The notes: generated by a model not told the origin, from the sequence alone. A stretch of DNA of 64,000 nucleotides from Oscillibacter sp. (GCA_020025475.1 JAHHSA010000002.1:1-64000); one strand, 5' to 3'; shown: positions 44,075 through 53,088, numbered from the stretch's first letter. Translations and numbers: made by a program.

Positions 44075-45088
44075 TCAATCCTCCAGTGTGGACATCAAAT
44101 CGTGAAGCTTCAGCAGCTGTTTGGCCAGGCTGTCGAAGGCCTCGGGCCGCAGGGACTGGGGACCGTCGCACAGGGCATGGGCGGGGTCGTTGTGAACCTC
44201 GATCAGCAGACCATCACAGCCGGAAGCCACGGCGCCCTTAGACATGGGCTCCACCAGCCAGCTCTTGCCGGTGGCGTGACTGGGGTCCACAATGATAGGC
44301 AGGTGAGTCAGCTTCCGCAAAACGGGAATTGCGGCCAGGTCCAGAGTGTTGCGGGTGTAATTTTCAAAGGTACGGACACCCCGCTCACAGAGAATCACGT
44401 TGGGGTTTCCACCGGCCATGACGTACTCAGCGCTCATAAGCCACTCCTCATAGGTAGCGGACATCCCCCGCTTAATCATAACGGGCTTATCCTGGCGGCC
44501 CACCGCTTTGAGCAGATCAAAGTTCTGCATATTCCGTGCGCCAATCTGGATGACATCCACGTCCTTGAAGAGGGACAGCTGGCTCAGGTCCATCAGCTCT
44601 GTGACGATGGGAAGGCCCGTCTCCTGCTTGGCGACCTTTAGGAATTCAAGACCCTGGGCACCCAGCCCCTGAAAGGAGTAGGGAGAGGTGCGAGGCTTGA
44701 AGGCGCCGCCTCGCAGCATGGTGGCTCCACTCTTCTTCACGGCCTTAGCAATAGCCACCACCTGGTCCTCACTCTCCACAGAGCAAGGACCGGCCATGAT
44801 GGTGAGATTGCCGCCGCCAATCTGGGTATTGCCCACCTGGATCACGGTGTCATTGGGGTGGAACTTCCGGTTGGCGTTTTTATAGGGCTCCTGGACTCGC
44901 TTGACGGATTCCACGATGTCCAGGGCGGAGATGAGGTCTGTGTCTATCTGGGATGTATCACCCACCAGACCCAGAATCATGTTGTGATCGCCGATGCTGG
45001 TGTGGATGATCATGCCCTTTTCCTGTAGCCAGGTGATGAGGCTTTCCAGCTGTGCCCGGTCCGGATTATGCTTTAAAACAACAATCAT
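44075..45088 (-). CDS. aroF: 3-deoxy-7-phosphoheptulonate (DAHP) synthase, AroF/AroG-type with N-terminal regulatory domain
   Basis: This enzyme makes the first committed step from PEP and erythrose-4-phosphate. The 337-residue protein has a ferredoxin-like N-terminal domain (about 1-70) that can bind aromatic effectors, then the barrel with MAGPCSVES, RGGAFKPRTSPY, IKRG, ILCERGVRTFE and VDPSHATGK. It is the first structural gene after the Phe/Tyr leader and attenuator; SD AGGAGG at 8 bases. Confidence 0.95.
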   Translation of the reverse strand: MIVVLKHNPDRAQLESLITWLQEKGMIIHTSIGDHNMILGLVGDTSQIDTDLISALDIVESVKRVQEPYKNANRKFHPNDTVIQVGNTQIGGGNLTIMAGPCSVESEDQVVAIAKAVKKSGATMLRGGAFKPRTSPYSFQGLGAQGLEFLKVAKQETGLPIVTELMDLSQLSLFKDVDVIQIGARNMQNFDLLKAVGRQDKPVMIKRGMSATYEEWLMSAEYVMAGGNPNVILCERGVRTFENYTRNTLDLAAIPVLRKLTHLPIIVDPSHATGKSWLVEPMSKGAVASGCDGLLIEVHNDPAHALCDGPQSLRPEAFDSLAKQLLKLHDLMSTLED

Positions 45089-45120
45089 GCTGCATTCCTC
45101 CTAATACAATACATGAAAAT

Positions 45121-45213
45121 GAAAAAACCGCAGCCTGGTTTGGCTGCGGGTAAACATGCAATGGGTGGGATGAATGGCTCCCGACCTTACGCATACGTGT
45201 AATCAGCCAAACC
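45121..45213 (-). promoter_or_regulatory. Leader-peptide attenuator: terminator and mutually exclusive antiterminator
   Basis: The minus-strand terminator is CCGCAGCC-AAACCA-GGCTGCGG (45149-45128) followed by TTTTTT. Inside the upstream leader ORF, GGTTTGGCTG (45213-45204, codons 25-28) is a perfect 10-base complement of CAGCCAAACC (45146-45137), which is the terminator 5' arm plus loop. The two pairings cannot coexist. A ribosome stalled on the Phe/Tyr codons would leave the antiterminator free; one that reaches the stop would cover it and let the terminator form. Confidence 0.85.
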
Positions 45214-45285
45214 GAAATAAGCCTTACCAAAAAAATAGGTAAAGCTAAAGTAACGGTATGCAATTACACGAGCAATGTTGGCCAT
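45187..45285 (-). CDS. Phe/Tyr-rich leader peptide of the aromatic amino acid operon
   Basis: A 32-codon ORF (ATG 45285, TAA 45189-45187) has an AGAGG SD and contains five Phe and six Tyr codons, with the cluster YRYFSFTYFF at residues 10-19. There is no Trp. It ends 98 bases before aroF and overlaps the antiterminator strand of the attenuator. The composition matches the products of the operon (pheA and tyrA), which is the hallmark of a sensing leader peptide. A clear promoter was not identified; a TATTCT lies about 40 bases upstream with a weak -35. Confidence 0.85.
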   Translation of the reverse strand: MANIARVIAYRYFSFTYFFGKAYFGLADYTYA

Positions 45286-45354
45286 GTTGGAACCTCTTTC
45301 GCTTTGTTACGCTCAGAATAGCACGGTAGAGCAGAAAAAGAAACCGTGATTTTT

Positions 45355-45396
45355 ACCAAAAAAAGAAACGGCTCATGGAGTAACCTGAGCCGTTTT
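45355..45396 (-). terminator. Intrinsic terminator of the phospholipase C-like gene
   Basis: AACGGCTCA and TGAGCCGTT pair around a ten-base loop and are followed on the minus strand by a T-rich run. It separates this gene from the aro leader. Confidence 0.85.
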
Positions 45397-45951
45397 GTAA
45401 AAAATGTTCCAGTTTGGACGGCAGCCCGCCATCAGCAGAGCAACGGCTTCCAGAATATACTGCACATCCATTTTCTGATCAGCAGCGGACTGCATATAGA
45501 AATCATGCAGTTCTTTCAGGGCGTCAGCCACGTCAGCCCGGAAGGCCTTGCGCCGCAGCGACCGGTTTTCCAGGTATTCTGCCAGATAGGCCCGCAGATC
45601 AGTCTCATACTGGTGATGGGCCAGCATGGTGTCGGTATAGTGGGTGTTGTGGGGAAAGGTAAAGGCGTCAGCCAGGTAGTGGGTCATCTTGCCCAGTGTG
45701 TAGTAGTGCCAGATATTCCACTTCTTTCGGCTCTGAAGTTTGCGCACTTTCCGCTCAATAAACTGCTGAGAATTAGAGTAGTTATGTCCGCCGAACCGGG
45801 TGGCCCGAATGGAACCCTTCAGATAGGAGAAGGGATTACAGTCCGGCTCAAAGGAGCCGAACAGGTATGCCAGTTCGTAACGCTTATTCCCGAAACCTTT
45901 CTCTGCCTTGAGGAACTTGGTGGCCAAGAGCTTATGGCTTCTTTTTTGCAT
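45373..45951 (-). CDS. Zinc-dependent phospholipase C family protein
   Basis: The 192-residue protein is an all-helical His-rich domain of the zinc-dependent phospholipase C/S1-P1 nuclease type. Candidate ligands are in KLLATKF, FGSFEPDCNP, GKMTHYLADAFTFPHN and LAHHQYE. There is no signal peptide, unlike secreted clostridial alpha-toxin, so it is likely cytosolic and the substrate is unknown. The ATG at 45951 follows GGAGG at 9 bases. The terminator lies inside the 3' end region. Confidence 0.78.
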   Translation of the reverse strand: MQKRSHKLLATKFLKAEKGFGNKRYELAYLFGSFEPDCNPFSYLKGSIRATRFGGHNYSNSQQFIERKVRKLQSRKKWNIWHYYTLGKMTHYLADAFTFPHNTHYTDTMLAHHQYETDLRAYLAEYLENRSLRRKAFRADVADALKELHDFYMQSAADQKMDVQYILEAVALLMAGCRPNWNIFYKTAQVTP

Positions 45952-46197
45952 CGGTGGGCCCCTCCATTTATCTGAAATTGAAATCTTGTCGTGCATCAAT
46001 GCGGCAAGTCATGACAATTTGCCGAAGAACCAAATTTTTTTGTGATAAAGTTTTGAACAAACAACAAAATGAGTATAGCGGATAAATTCCTGCTTTGCAA
46101 CATGAAAATTATCAAATTTATATAAAATTTCCGGGAAATATGTGGGAAATGCCATGGAAATACATTTGGAAAATCTGAAACATGGGCAGGGAGTTGT

Positions 46198-46226
46198 TTG
46201 ACATTCCAATTCTCACCACGTAATAT
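46198..46226 (+). promoter_or_regulatory. Promoter of lrgAB
   Basis: TTGACA (46198-46203) and TAATAT (46221-46226) are 17 bases apart. The rest of the 338-base gap 45952-46289 is AT-rich with no recognisable gene or structure. Confidence 0.75.
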
Positions 46227-46289
46227 AAAGAATAAAATCAACGTTACTAATTCTGCCGGTGTGTGTTTCGGCTTTTGGGAGGTCCTTTT

Positions 46290-46652
46290 TTGAAAATGTT
46301 GATGCAGATCGCCCTGGTATTTGGCCTGTACTGGATCAGCCAGGGCGTAGAGATGCTGCTGCCATTTCCATTTCCGGCCAGTGTCATCAGTCTGCTGCTG
46401 TTGCTGATATTGTTGGGGGTCCGGGCGGTGCGTGAGGAGCAGGTCCAGGATCTGGCGGATTTTCTGCTGGGGAATCTGAGCGTGTTCTTTGTCCCTGCTG
46501 CTGTGGGAATTATGCAGTACGTGGACACCATTCGAGCCAATGCGATTGCGTTCCTGACGATCTGCGTACTTTCCACGGTGTTGACCTTCGGCGCTACCGT
46601 GACAGTGACTCGGCTGACACAGCGGCTGATGGAGAGGAGGAAGCGGTCATGA
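46290..46652 (+). CDS. lrgA: CidA/LrgA holin-like membrane protein
   Basis: The 120-residue protein has four membrane helices with the family pattern (FPFPASVISLLLLLILL, LSVFFVPAAVGIMQ). LrgA/CidA proteins act with LrgB/CidB in control of murein hydrolase activity or in small-molecule transport such as pyruvate. I chose TTG at 46290, which has the right distance (7) from GGGAGG; the ATG at 46296 is an alternative. It overlaps lrgB by four bases. Confidence 0.88.
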   Translation: MKMLMQIALVFGLYWISQGVEMLLPFPFPASVISLLLLLILLGVRAVREEQVQDLADFLLGNLSVFFVPAAVGIMQYVDTIRANAIAFLTICVLSTVLTFGATVTVTRLTQRLMERRKRS

Positions 46653-47338
46653 GTGCCTGGATATCTTCCCCTTTTTTTGGCATAGCCCTCACCATCCTGG
46701 CCTATTGGGCCGGTGTGAAGTTCCAGAAGAAGACGGGACTGGTGATCTGCAATAACATGCTGGTTACGGTTGTCCTGCTGATCGGGGTGCTGTCGATCTT
46801 CCGCATTCCCTATGAAAGCTACAACAACGGCGGTGCCATAATCAACTTGATGTTGGGGCCTGCCACCACCTGCATGGCAGTGACCATCTACCGCAAGCGG
46901 GAACTGCTGAAGAAAAACTGGCTGCCAGTGCTGCTGGGATGCCTGGCTGGTGTGGTTACTTCTGTTGGCAGCATTCTGGGGCTTTGCCGCCTTTTCGGCC
47001 TGGATGCCTCCATGACAGCGTCCCTGCTGCCCAAGTCCGTCACCTCACCCATTGCGGCAGCGGTGTCCGCAGATCATGGCGGTATCATCTCCATCACAGT
47101 GGCGGCTGTGGTGGTCACCGGTATTCTGGGAAATCTCACGGCCCCATTTCTGATTCGTCTCTTCCGGGTGAAGGACCCGCTGGCAGCTGGCCTGGGAATC
47201 GGTGCGTGCAGTCACGCCGTGGGCACTGCCAAGGCCATGGAACTGGGTGAGACAGAGGGCGCTATGAGCGGTTTGGCCATTGGTGTCTGCGGCATCATGA
47301 CGGCTCTGCTGGCACTGAGCTTTGAGCTGTTCCTTTAA
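46649..47338 (+). CDS. lrgB: LrgB/CidB family membrane protein
   Basis: The 229-residue membrane protein contains the LrgB signature LLPKSVTSPIAAAVS and GIGACSHAVGTAKAMELG. It is translated from an ATGA overlap with lrgA and forms the partner of that holin-like protein. A strong terminator follows. No LytTR-type regulator is adjacent. Confidence 0.92.
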   Translation: MSAWISSPFFGIALTILAYWAGVKFQKKTGLVICNNMLVTVVLLIGVLSIFRIPYESYNNGGAIINLMLGPATTCMAVTIYRKRELLKKNWLPVLLGCLAGVVTSVGSILGLCRLFGLDASMTASLLPKSVTSPIAAAVSADHGGIISITVAAVVVTGILGNLTAPFLIRLFRVKDPLAAGLGIGACSHAVGTAKAMELGETEGAMSGLAIGVCGIMTALLALSFELFL

Positions 47339-47350
47339 ATATATGCAGCC

Positions 47351-47391
47351 AAACGGCGGAGATGTTACCAAGAACATCTCCGCCGTTTTTT
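47351..47391 (+). terminator. Intrinsic terminator of lrgAB
   Basis: A 16-bp stem (AAACGGCGGAGATGTT and its complement) with a six-base loop is followed by T residues. Confidence 0.9.
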
Positions 47392-47456
47392 CTTGCATCT
47401 GGAAAATTGACCGTTTCAGCCGCAAGAGCGTTTAGAGAGTGAAAGGAGGGAACGCA

Positions 47457-47963
47457 GTGAACAAACTCCCTGTCCGCCCGGATGCCGGACGGGCCATGCA
47501 GGCCTATGGTGACCTGCTTTTCCGGATCTGCTGCCTGCTGCTGGACAGCACCGGCGATGCAGAGGACGCCGTTCAGGAGACCTTTCTCCAGTATGTGCGG
47601 TCGGCACCGGATTTCACCGGGCCCGACCACGAACGGGCCTGGCTCATCACCGTGGCAAAAAACAAGTGCCGGGACCAGCTTCGCGCCCGGGCACGTCATC
47701 CCCAGATCCCCCTGGATACACTGGCGGAGCAGTCTGTTGTCAGCGCTTTTGGCTCCGACGTTTTGGATGCCCTCATGACGCTGCCGCCCAAGTTCCGACT
47801 GGTGCTGATTTTGCACTATGTGGAAGGCTATACCACCGGGGAGATCGCCCAAATCATCCAAAAAACGCCGTCTGCAGTTAAAATGCGGCTTTTCAAGGGC
47901 CGAAAGCTGCTGGAAGAGGCACTGACGAAAGGAGAGATCGTTCCATGCAGGATCGAGAATTGA
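47457..47963 (+). CDS. ECF-type RNA polymerase sigma factor
   Basis: The 168-residue protein has region 2 (STGDAEDAVQETFLQYV) and region 4 (LPPKFRLVLILHYVEGYTTGEIAQII) of extracytoplasmic-function sigma factors. It starts with GTG at 47457, 8 bases after AAGGAGG. The next gene overlaps its end by 19 bases and looks like a membrane anti-sigma factor, the usual arrangement. The regulon and signal are unknown. Confidence 0.92.
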   Translation: MNKLPVRPDAGRAMQAYGDLLFRICCLLLDSTGDAEDAVQETFLQYVRSAPDFTGPDHERAWLITVAKNKCRDQLRARARHPQIPLDTLAEQSVVSAFGSDVLDALMTLPPKFRLVLILHYVEGYTTGEIAQIIQKTPSAVKMRLFKGRKLLEEALTKGEIVPCRIEN

Positions 47964-48991
47964 AAGAGGCTGTGGAGACCATTACTATGCCGGAGGAGAT
48001 GAAAACGCGTATTCTCCGCCGCTGCGCGGAGGAGACGGAACGGACTGCCCCTGCCGTGCCTGCCCGCCGCCATCCCAAACCGCTGCGCTTTGCGGCCGCC
48101 GCAGCGGTGGCGGCTGTGCTCACTGTGACCGCGGGGGCTGTGGGTGTGCATTTCTTCCGCAATCCCACCATTGTGGACCGCCATGAGGATCTGCCCGGCT
48201 ATGCTGGCCCCGCTATAGAGGGGGTTGATCTGAGTGAGCAGGACGAGAGCGCAGTGTCTATCGTGATTGCAGATGGTCAGGATGCAAGCGGGAATCCGCT
48301 CACTTACGGCGAAGAGGTAAGCGCACTGGGCGGTGTGACGATTCCGCTGGATCAGCCTGCAGCCACACTGTCGCAGATGCGGGAGAGCAGGGTCATGACC
48401 ACTGAGAACTGGCAGGACCCGACAGCCCAGCGCCATGACTGGGGCCTTCTCTGGAATGAACCGGAGGTTCTGCGGGGAGATGGGCCTCTCTGGGAGCGGC
48501 GTTTCCACGGGGAAGAAGGCGGCACGCTGACGGAGTACTTGGCACCCGCAGCGCAGGAGCTGGCTGCTGTGTTGCCGCGGGAGCTGACAGTAAATCTGGA
48601 TGCCCTGTGCAAGAGCTATTCCGCAGCGGACCACACTGCCTTCCTCCAGACTATCCGGGAGGCAGATGGCACCGAGGGGTATCGCGGCCTGAATATTCTC
48701 TTTGAGGGGCCGCGGAGCGGCTCCTGGCTCACGCTGAATTACGGGGGAAGCCCTGACTTCCACTACGCGGATAATGACTTTGTGACGCGGGAGGACTACG
48801 ACGAGGCCTACACCTACACCACAGCACAAGGGCTGGAATTCCTCATCACCGCCTATGGCGATATGGTCTGGGCGGAGTGTGGACTGGAGCACAGTCATCT
48901 CTCCGTCACGGCCGGATTTATTTCCACCGCGGAGATGGAGGACTTCCTGGACTGCGGCGCTATGACGCTTCGGGAAATCGGGACCAAATGA
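47945..48991 (+). CDS. Putative membrane-anchored anti-sigma factor
   Basis: The 348-residue protein has a short cytoplasmic N-terminus (about 50 residues, MPEEMKTRILRRCAEE), one membrane helix (about 50-70), and a 280-residue outer domain I do not recognise. The topology and the overlap with the sigma gene support an anti-sigma role, with the outer domain as sensor. No zinc-binding HxxxCxxC motif is present. A terminator ends the pair. Confidence 0.65.
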   Translation: MQDRELKEAVETITMPEEMKTRILRRCAEETERTAPAVPARRHPKPLRFAAAAAVAAVLTVTAGAVGVHFFRNPTIVDRHEDLPGYAGPAIEGVDLSEQDESAVSIVIADGQDASGNPLTYGEEVSALGGVTIPLDQPAATLSQMRESRVMTTENWQDPTAQRHDWGLLWNEPEVLRGDGPLWERRFHGEEGGTLTEYLAPAAQELAAVLPRELTVNLDALCKSYSAADHTAFLQTIREADGTEGYRGLNILFEGPRSGSWLTLNYGGSPDFHYADNDFVTREDYDEAYTYTTAQGLEFLITAYGDMVWAECGLEHSHLSVTAGFISTAEMEDFLDCGAMTLREIGTK

Positions 48992-49016
48992 AAGCAGCAA
49001 CAGCAAGCAGCAAATA

Positions 49017-49053
49017 CCCCGGACGCAGTTTCAAAACTGCGTCCGGGGTATTT
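49017..49053 (+). terminator. Terminator of the sigma/anti-sigma pair
   Basis: CCCCGGACGCAGTTT pairs with AAACTGCGTCCGGGG, followed by TATTTTA. It may also serve convergent glnN. Confidence 0.8.
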
Positions 49054-49087
49054 TACGCCCTGGCTCTGGGAGGAGAGATGCGCAATA

Positions 49088-51175
49088 TTACACGGAGAAA
49101 AGCAGGTCGGAGTAGACGGGGAAGGGCCAGCACTCCTTGGAGGTCAGGGTTTCCAGGCGGTCTGCCAGCTCCCGTGCATGGTTCATGTCCTTCAGAATTA
49201 CATCATGGCTGTAGTGCATGGCCTCGGTGGGATTGCCAGGCATCTGGGTCCGATCGGTTTCCAGCAGATCACAGGCCAGCTGCAATTCGTCAGTCAATTC
49301 TCCGATGGTGGTGGCAGTGGACTGCTCATAGCGGCAGGGAACACCACAGGCGGTCTTGGAGGCAACTCGCTGGCACAGTGTGGCACCGTACTCGGAGACG
49401 GCGGGCAGAATGCTGTGCCGGATCATATCCACCATGGTGCTGGCCTCAATGCCGATAACGGTGGAGTAGTTCTTCACATGGATCTCTGCCCGGGCGGTGA
49501 TCTCTTCCTCGGTATAGATGCCGTGGTTCATAAAGAGGGCCATATTCTTCGGGGCGGTGTAGGCGTGGAGGGCGTCGGCGGTGGAGGGCAAATTGGAAAG
49601 CCCGCGGTGCTCGGCCTCTTTCACCCAGGCGTCGCCATAGCCGTTTCCGTTGAAAATAATCCGCTGGTGTTCGGTGAATACCCGCTTTATGAGGTTATGA
49701 AGGTCTCGCTGGAAGTCCTGAGAGGACTCCAACTCGTCGGCAAACTCTTTGAGTTCCTCGGCCATCATGGTGTTCAGGGCAATGTTGGGGCCGGATACAG
49801 ACTGGGAGGAGCCCAGCATCCGGAACTCAAATTTGTTGCCGGTGAAGGCCATGGGGGAGGTGCGGTTTCGGTCGGTTGTGTCCTGGGGGATGGCGGGCAG
49901 TACGTCTACGCCAATTTCCAGATTCCGCTTGCCGGAGTCCTTGAACTCCGTCCCCTGGATGATGGATTCCACCACCGCATTCAAATCGTCACCCAGGTAG
50001 ACGGAGAGAATGGCGGGAGGGGCCTCAAAGGCACCCAGCCGATGGTCGTTGCCGGGGAAGGCCACAGTGGCCCGCAGGAAGTCCTGATAGTCGTCCACGC
50101 CCTTGATGAAGGCGGCCAGGAACAGCAGGAACCGGGCGTTCTGGCTGGGAGTGGAACCGGGCTTGAAAAGGTTGCGTCCGGTATCGGTGGAGAGGGACCA
50201 GTTGTCGTGTTTACCGGAGCCATTGACACCGGCGAAGGGCTTCTCGTGGAGCAGGCACACCAGATTGTGCTTGTCGGCCACCTTCTTCATCACTTCCATG
50301 ATGAGCTGGTTCTGGTCACAGGCGGTGTTGGCATCGGTGTACAAGGGGGCCATCTCGTGCTGGGAGGGGGCAGTCTCATTGTGCTTTGTTTTGCTGTAGA
50401 CGCCCAGGGCCCAGAGGTTTTCGTCCAGGTCCTTCATGTAGGCGGCAACCCGGGGGCGGATGGCGCCGAAGTAATGATCTTCCAGCTCCTGACCCTTGGG
50501 GGGCTTGGCACCGAACAGGGTCCGACCGCACAGCCGCAGATCCTCCCGCTGGTTGTAGAGGTCTTTGTCCACCAGGAAGTACTCCTGCTCGGCACCCACC
50601 TGGGCAATGACTCGCTTGGACTCCGTGTCACCGAAGAGACGCAGCAGGCGGATGGCCTGACGGCTCACCTCATCCATAGACCGCAGCAGAGGGGTCTTCT
50701 TGTCCAGTGCGTGGCCGGAGTAGGAGCAGAAAATAGTGGGGATGCATAGAGAACCTTCCTTGATGAACGCAAAGGAGGTAGGGTCCCAGGCTGTGTAGCC
50801 TCGGGCCTCAAAGGTGGCACGCAGACCGCCGGAGGGGAAGGAGGAGGCGTCTGGCTCGCCCCGGACCAGCTCCTTGCCGGAGAATTCCATGATGACTTTG
50901 CCACCCTCGGCGGGAGAAATGAAGCTGTCGTGTTTCTCAGCGGTGACGCCGGTCATGGGCTGGAACCAGTGGGTGTAGTGAGTGCAGCCTCGCTCTACGG
51001 CCCATTGCTTCATAGCCTCGGCAATTTCATTGGCGGTCGAGATGTCCAGAGACGTTCCCTCGGTGATACAGGTTTTCCAGGCCTTGTAGGATGCGGAGGA
51101 TAGTCGGTCCTTCATAGTCTCTTCGTTAAAGACCATAGAGCCAAACAGCTCAGGCAGTTTTGCAGATGTGCTCAT
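49088..51175 (-). CDS. glnN: Glutamine synthetase type III
   Basis: GlnN joins ammonia to glutamate with ATP. The 695-residue length marks type III, much longer than GlnA. Readable motifs are VGAEQEYFLVD (metal/glutamate site), HNETAPSQHEMAP, FAGVNGSGKHDNWSL and NDHRLGAFEAPPA. SD AGGAGG is 9 bases before the ATG. The gene is alone on its strand; no PII or GlnR-like gene is adjacent. Confidence 0.96.
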   Translation of the reverse strand: MSTSAKLPELFGSMVFNEETMKDRLSSASYKAWKTCITEGTSLDISTANEIAEAMKQWAVERGCTHYTHWFQPMTGVTAEKHDSFISPAEGGKVIMEFSGKELVRGEPDASSFPSGGLRATFEARGYTAWDPTSFAFIKEGSLCIPTIFCSYSGHALDKKTPLLRSMDEVSRQAIRLLRLFGDTESKRVIAQVGAEQEYFLVDKDLYNQREDLRLCGRTLFGAKPPKGQELEDHYFGAIRPRVAAYMKDLDENLWALGVYSKTKHNETAPSQHEMAPLYTDANTACDQNQLIMEVMKKVADKHNLVCLLHEKPFAGVNGSGKHDNWSLSTDTGRNLFKPGSTPSQNARFLLFLAAFIKGVDDYQDFLRATVAFPGNDHRLGAFEAPPAILSVYLGDDLNAVVESIIQGTEFKDSGKRNLEIGVDVLPAIPQDTTDRNRTSPMAFTGNKFEFRMLGSSQSVSGPNIALNTMMAEELKEFADELESSQDFQRDLHNLIKRVFTEHQRIIFNGNGYGDAWVKEAEHRGLSNLPSTADALHAYTAPKNMALFMNHGIYTEEEITARAEIHVKNYSTVIGIEASTMVDMIRHSILPAVSEYGATLCQRVASKTACGVPCRYEQSTATTIGELTDELQLACDLLETDRTQMPGNPTEAMHYSHDVILKDMNHARELADRLETLTSKECWPFPVYSDLLFSV

Positions 51176-51435
51176 GGATTACAGCCTCCTATATTGCTGA
51201 CTCTCGGGCGGAAAGAAATCTTCTGAATTTTTGCCCATTCCTCCGAGAGGTATGACATTCTCATATTGAATACTACCACAAATACAAAGGAACGCAATAG
51301 GGAATGATACCAGAAATCGGGAGATTCCGAGGCTCTGGATGCCGTATTATGTTGAAAGGTCCGAACTTCGGCCAGAATTTCAACGGTATTTTGGAAGCTG
51401 TCTTACGATTGCCGCTTCCAAAATACCCGGGAATG

Positions 51436-51444
51436 TGATATACT
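51436..51444 (+). promoter_or_regulatory. Extended -10 promoter of the DUF1846 gene
   Basis: TGATATACT forms an extended -10 (TG, one base, TATACT), with no good -35. It lies about 40 bases before the start. The rest of the 308-base gap 51176-51483 shows no gene; the glnN promoter was not resolved. Confidence 0.5.
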
Positions 51445-51483
51445 GACCCCGATTTGAGAAAACGCAGAAGAGGGGACATTTAA

Positions 51484-52968
51484 ATGGCAGAGATTGGATT
51501 TGATAATCAAAAATACCTGACCACACAGTCGGAACAGATCAAGCGCCGCATCGAGGAATTCGGCGGCAAGCTGTATCTGGAATTCGGCGGCAAGCTCTTT
51601 GACGACTACCATGCCGCGCGTGTTCTGCCGGGCTTTGAACCGGACAGCAAAATGCGGATGCTGCTGAAAATGAAGGATGATGTGGAGATTGTCATTGTCA
51701 TCAATGCCGGCGACATTGAGAAAAACAAGGTTCGGGGCGATCTGGGCATCACTTATGACGACGACGTGCTCCGTCTCATCGACATTTTCCGGGGAATGGG
51801 CTTTTTTGTGGGCAGTGTGGTGCTGACCCGCTACAACGGCCAGGCTGCGGCCGATTCCTTCTTCAACCGACTGACAACTCTGGGTGTTAAGTGCTACCGC
51901 CACTACGACATCCCCGGCTATCCCTCCAATGTCCCCCACATCGTCAGTGACGAGGGGCTGGGCAAGAACGACTATATCGAGACAAGCCGCTCTCTGGTGG
52001 TGGTGACGGCTCCCGGACCCGGCAGCGGTAAAATGGCCACCTGTCTGAGTCAGCTCTACCATGACTACAAACGGGGTATTTCCGCAGGCTACGCCAAGTT
52101 TGAGACCTTCCCCGTCTGGAACCTGCCTTTGAAGCACCCGGTGAACCTGGCCTACGAGGCAGCTACAGCAGACCTTAACGATGTGAACATGATCGATCCC
52201 TTCCATCTGGAAGCCTACGGCAAGACCGCCGTCAATTACAACCGGGATGTGGAGATATTCCCGGTGCTCAATGCCATTTTTGAGAAGATCCAGGGCCATT
52301 CTCCCTACAGGTCCCCTACAGACATGGGTGTCAACATGGCCGGCAACTGCATTGTGGACGATGATGTCTGCTGTGCAGCTTCCCGCAGGGAGATCATGCG
52401 GCGCTATTATAAGGCCAATGTGGACCGGCTCCAGGGCAAAGGCAGTGACGAGACCGTCCGCAAGCTGGAAATCGTCATGCAGCAGGCCCACGTGAGCGCT
52501 GATATCTGCCCCGCTGTGGAGGCGTCGCTTGCCAAGGCAGAGGCCACCGGCGGCCCTGCTGGTGCCATGGTGCTGCCCGGCGGCAGGATCGCCACCGGAC
52601 GTACCTCTGATACCCTGGGCGCGGCTTCGGCACTGCTGCTGAACGCGCTGAAAACTCTGGGCGGCATTGCCGACCATCTGGAGCTGATTTCCGCACAGGT
52701 GCTGGAACCGGTGTGCAACCTGAAGACCCGGTACCTGGGCCATAAAAATCCACGCCTGCACACGGATGAGGTGCTGATGGCCCTGACAATCTCCGCCCTG
52801 ACCAATCCACTGGCGGAGCTGGCCCAGCAGCAGCTGCCAAAGCTCCGGGGCTGCGACGCTCATTTCACCGTGGTGCTCAGTGACGTGGATGCCAACCTGT
52901 TGAAGCAGCTGGGCGTCAATGTCACCTGCGAACCATGTTACGAGACGAAGAAGCTCTACCACAAATAA
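51484..52968 (+). CDS. DUF1846 domain-containing protein
   Basis: The 494-residue protein matches the DUF1846 family from end to end: GFDNQKYLTTQSEQIKRRI at the start, FGGKLFDDYHAARVLPGF, a TAPGPGSGKMATCLSQ loop resembling a nucleotide-binding P-loop, and DMGVNMAGNCIVDD. It has no signal peptide. Its function is not known to me; the loop suggests nucleotide or phosphate binding. Monocistronic, followed by a GC-rich hairpin without a T-run. Confidence 0.88.
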   Translation: MAEIGFDNQKYLTTQSEQIKRRIEEFGGKLYLEFGGKLFDDYHAARVLPGFEPDSKMRMLLKMKDDVEIVIVINAGDIEKNKVRGDLGITYDDDVLRLIDIFRGMGFFVGSVVLTRYNGQAAADSFFNRLTTLGVKCYRHYDIPGYPSNVPHIVSDEGLGKNDYIETSRSLVVVTAPGPGSGKMATCLSQLYHDYKRGISAGYAKFETFPVWNLPLKHPVNLAYEAATADLNDVNMIDPFHLEAYGKTAVNYNRDVEIFPVLNAIFEKIQGHSPYRSPTDMGVNMAGNCIVDDDVCCAASRREIMRRYYKANVDRLQGKGSDETVRKLEIVMQQAHVSADICPAVEASLAKAEATGGPAGAMVLPGGRIATGRTSDTLGAASALLLNALKTLGGIADHLELISAQVLEPVCNLKTRYLGHKNPRLHTDEVLMALTISALTNPLAELAQQQLPKLRGCDAHFTVVLSDVDANLLKQLGVNVTCEPCYETKKLYHK

Positions 52969-52973
52969 TGATC

Positions 52974-53001
52974 GAGGCGGCCTGTTCCCTCAGGCCGCCT
53001 C
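52974..53001 (+). terminator. GC-rich hairpin after the DUF1846 gene
   Basis: GAGGCGGCCTG pairs with CAGGCCGCCTC around TTCCCT. No T-run follows, so termination is uncertain. Confidence 0.4.
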
Positions 53002-53088
53002 AGACTCTTCAAGGGAGCGGGGAGAGGACCGTTCTCCTGTGAAAATTCATGGAAACAGACCCTGAACGGGGATCAGAAAGGAATACCT

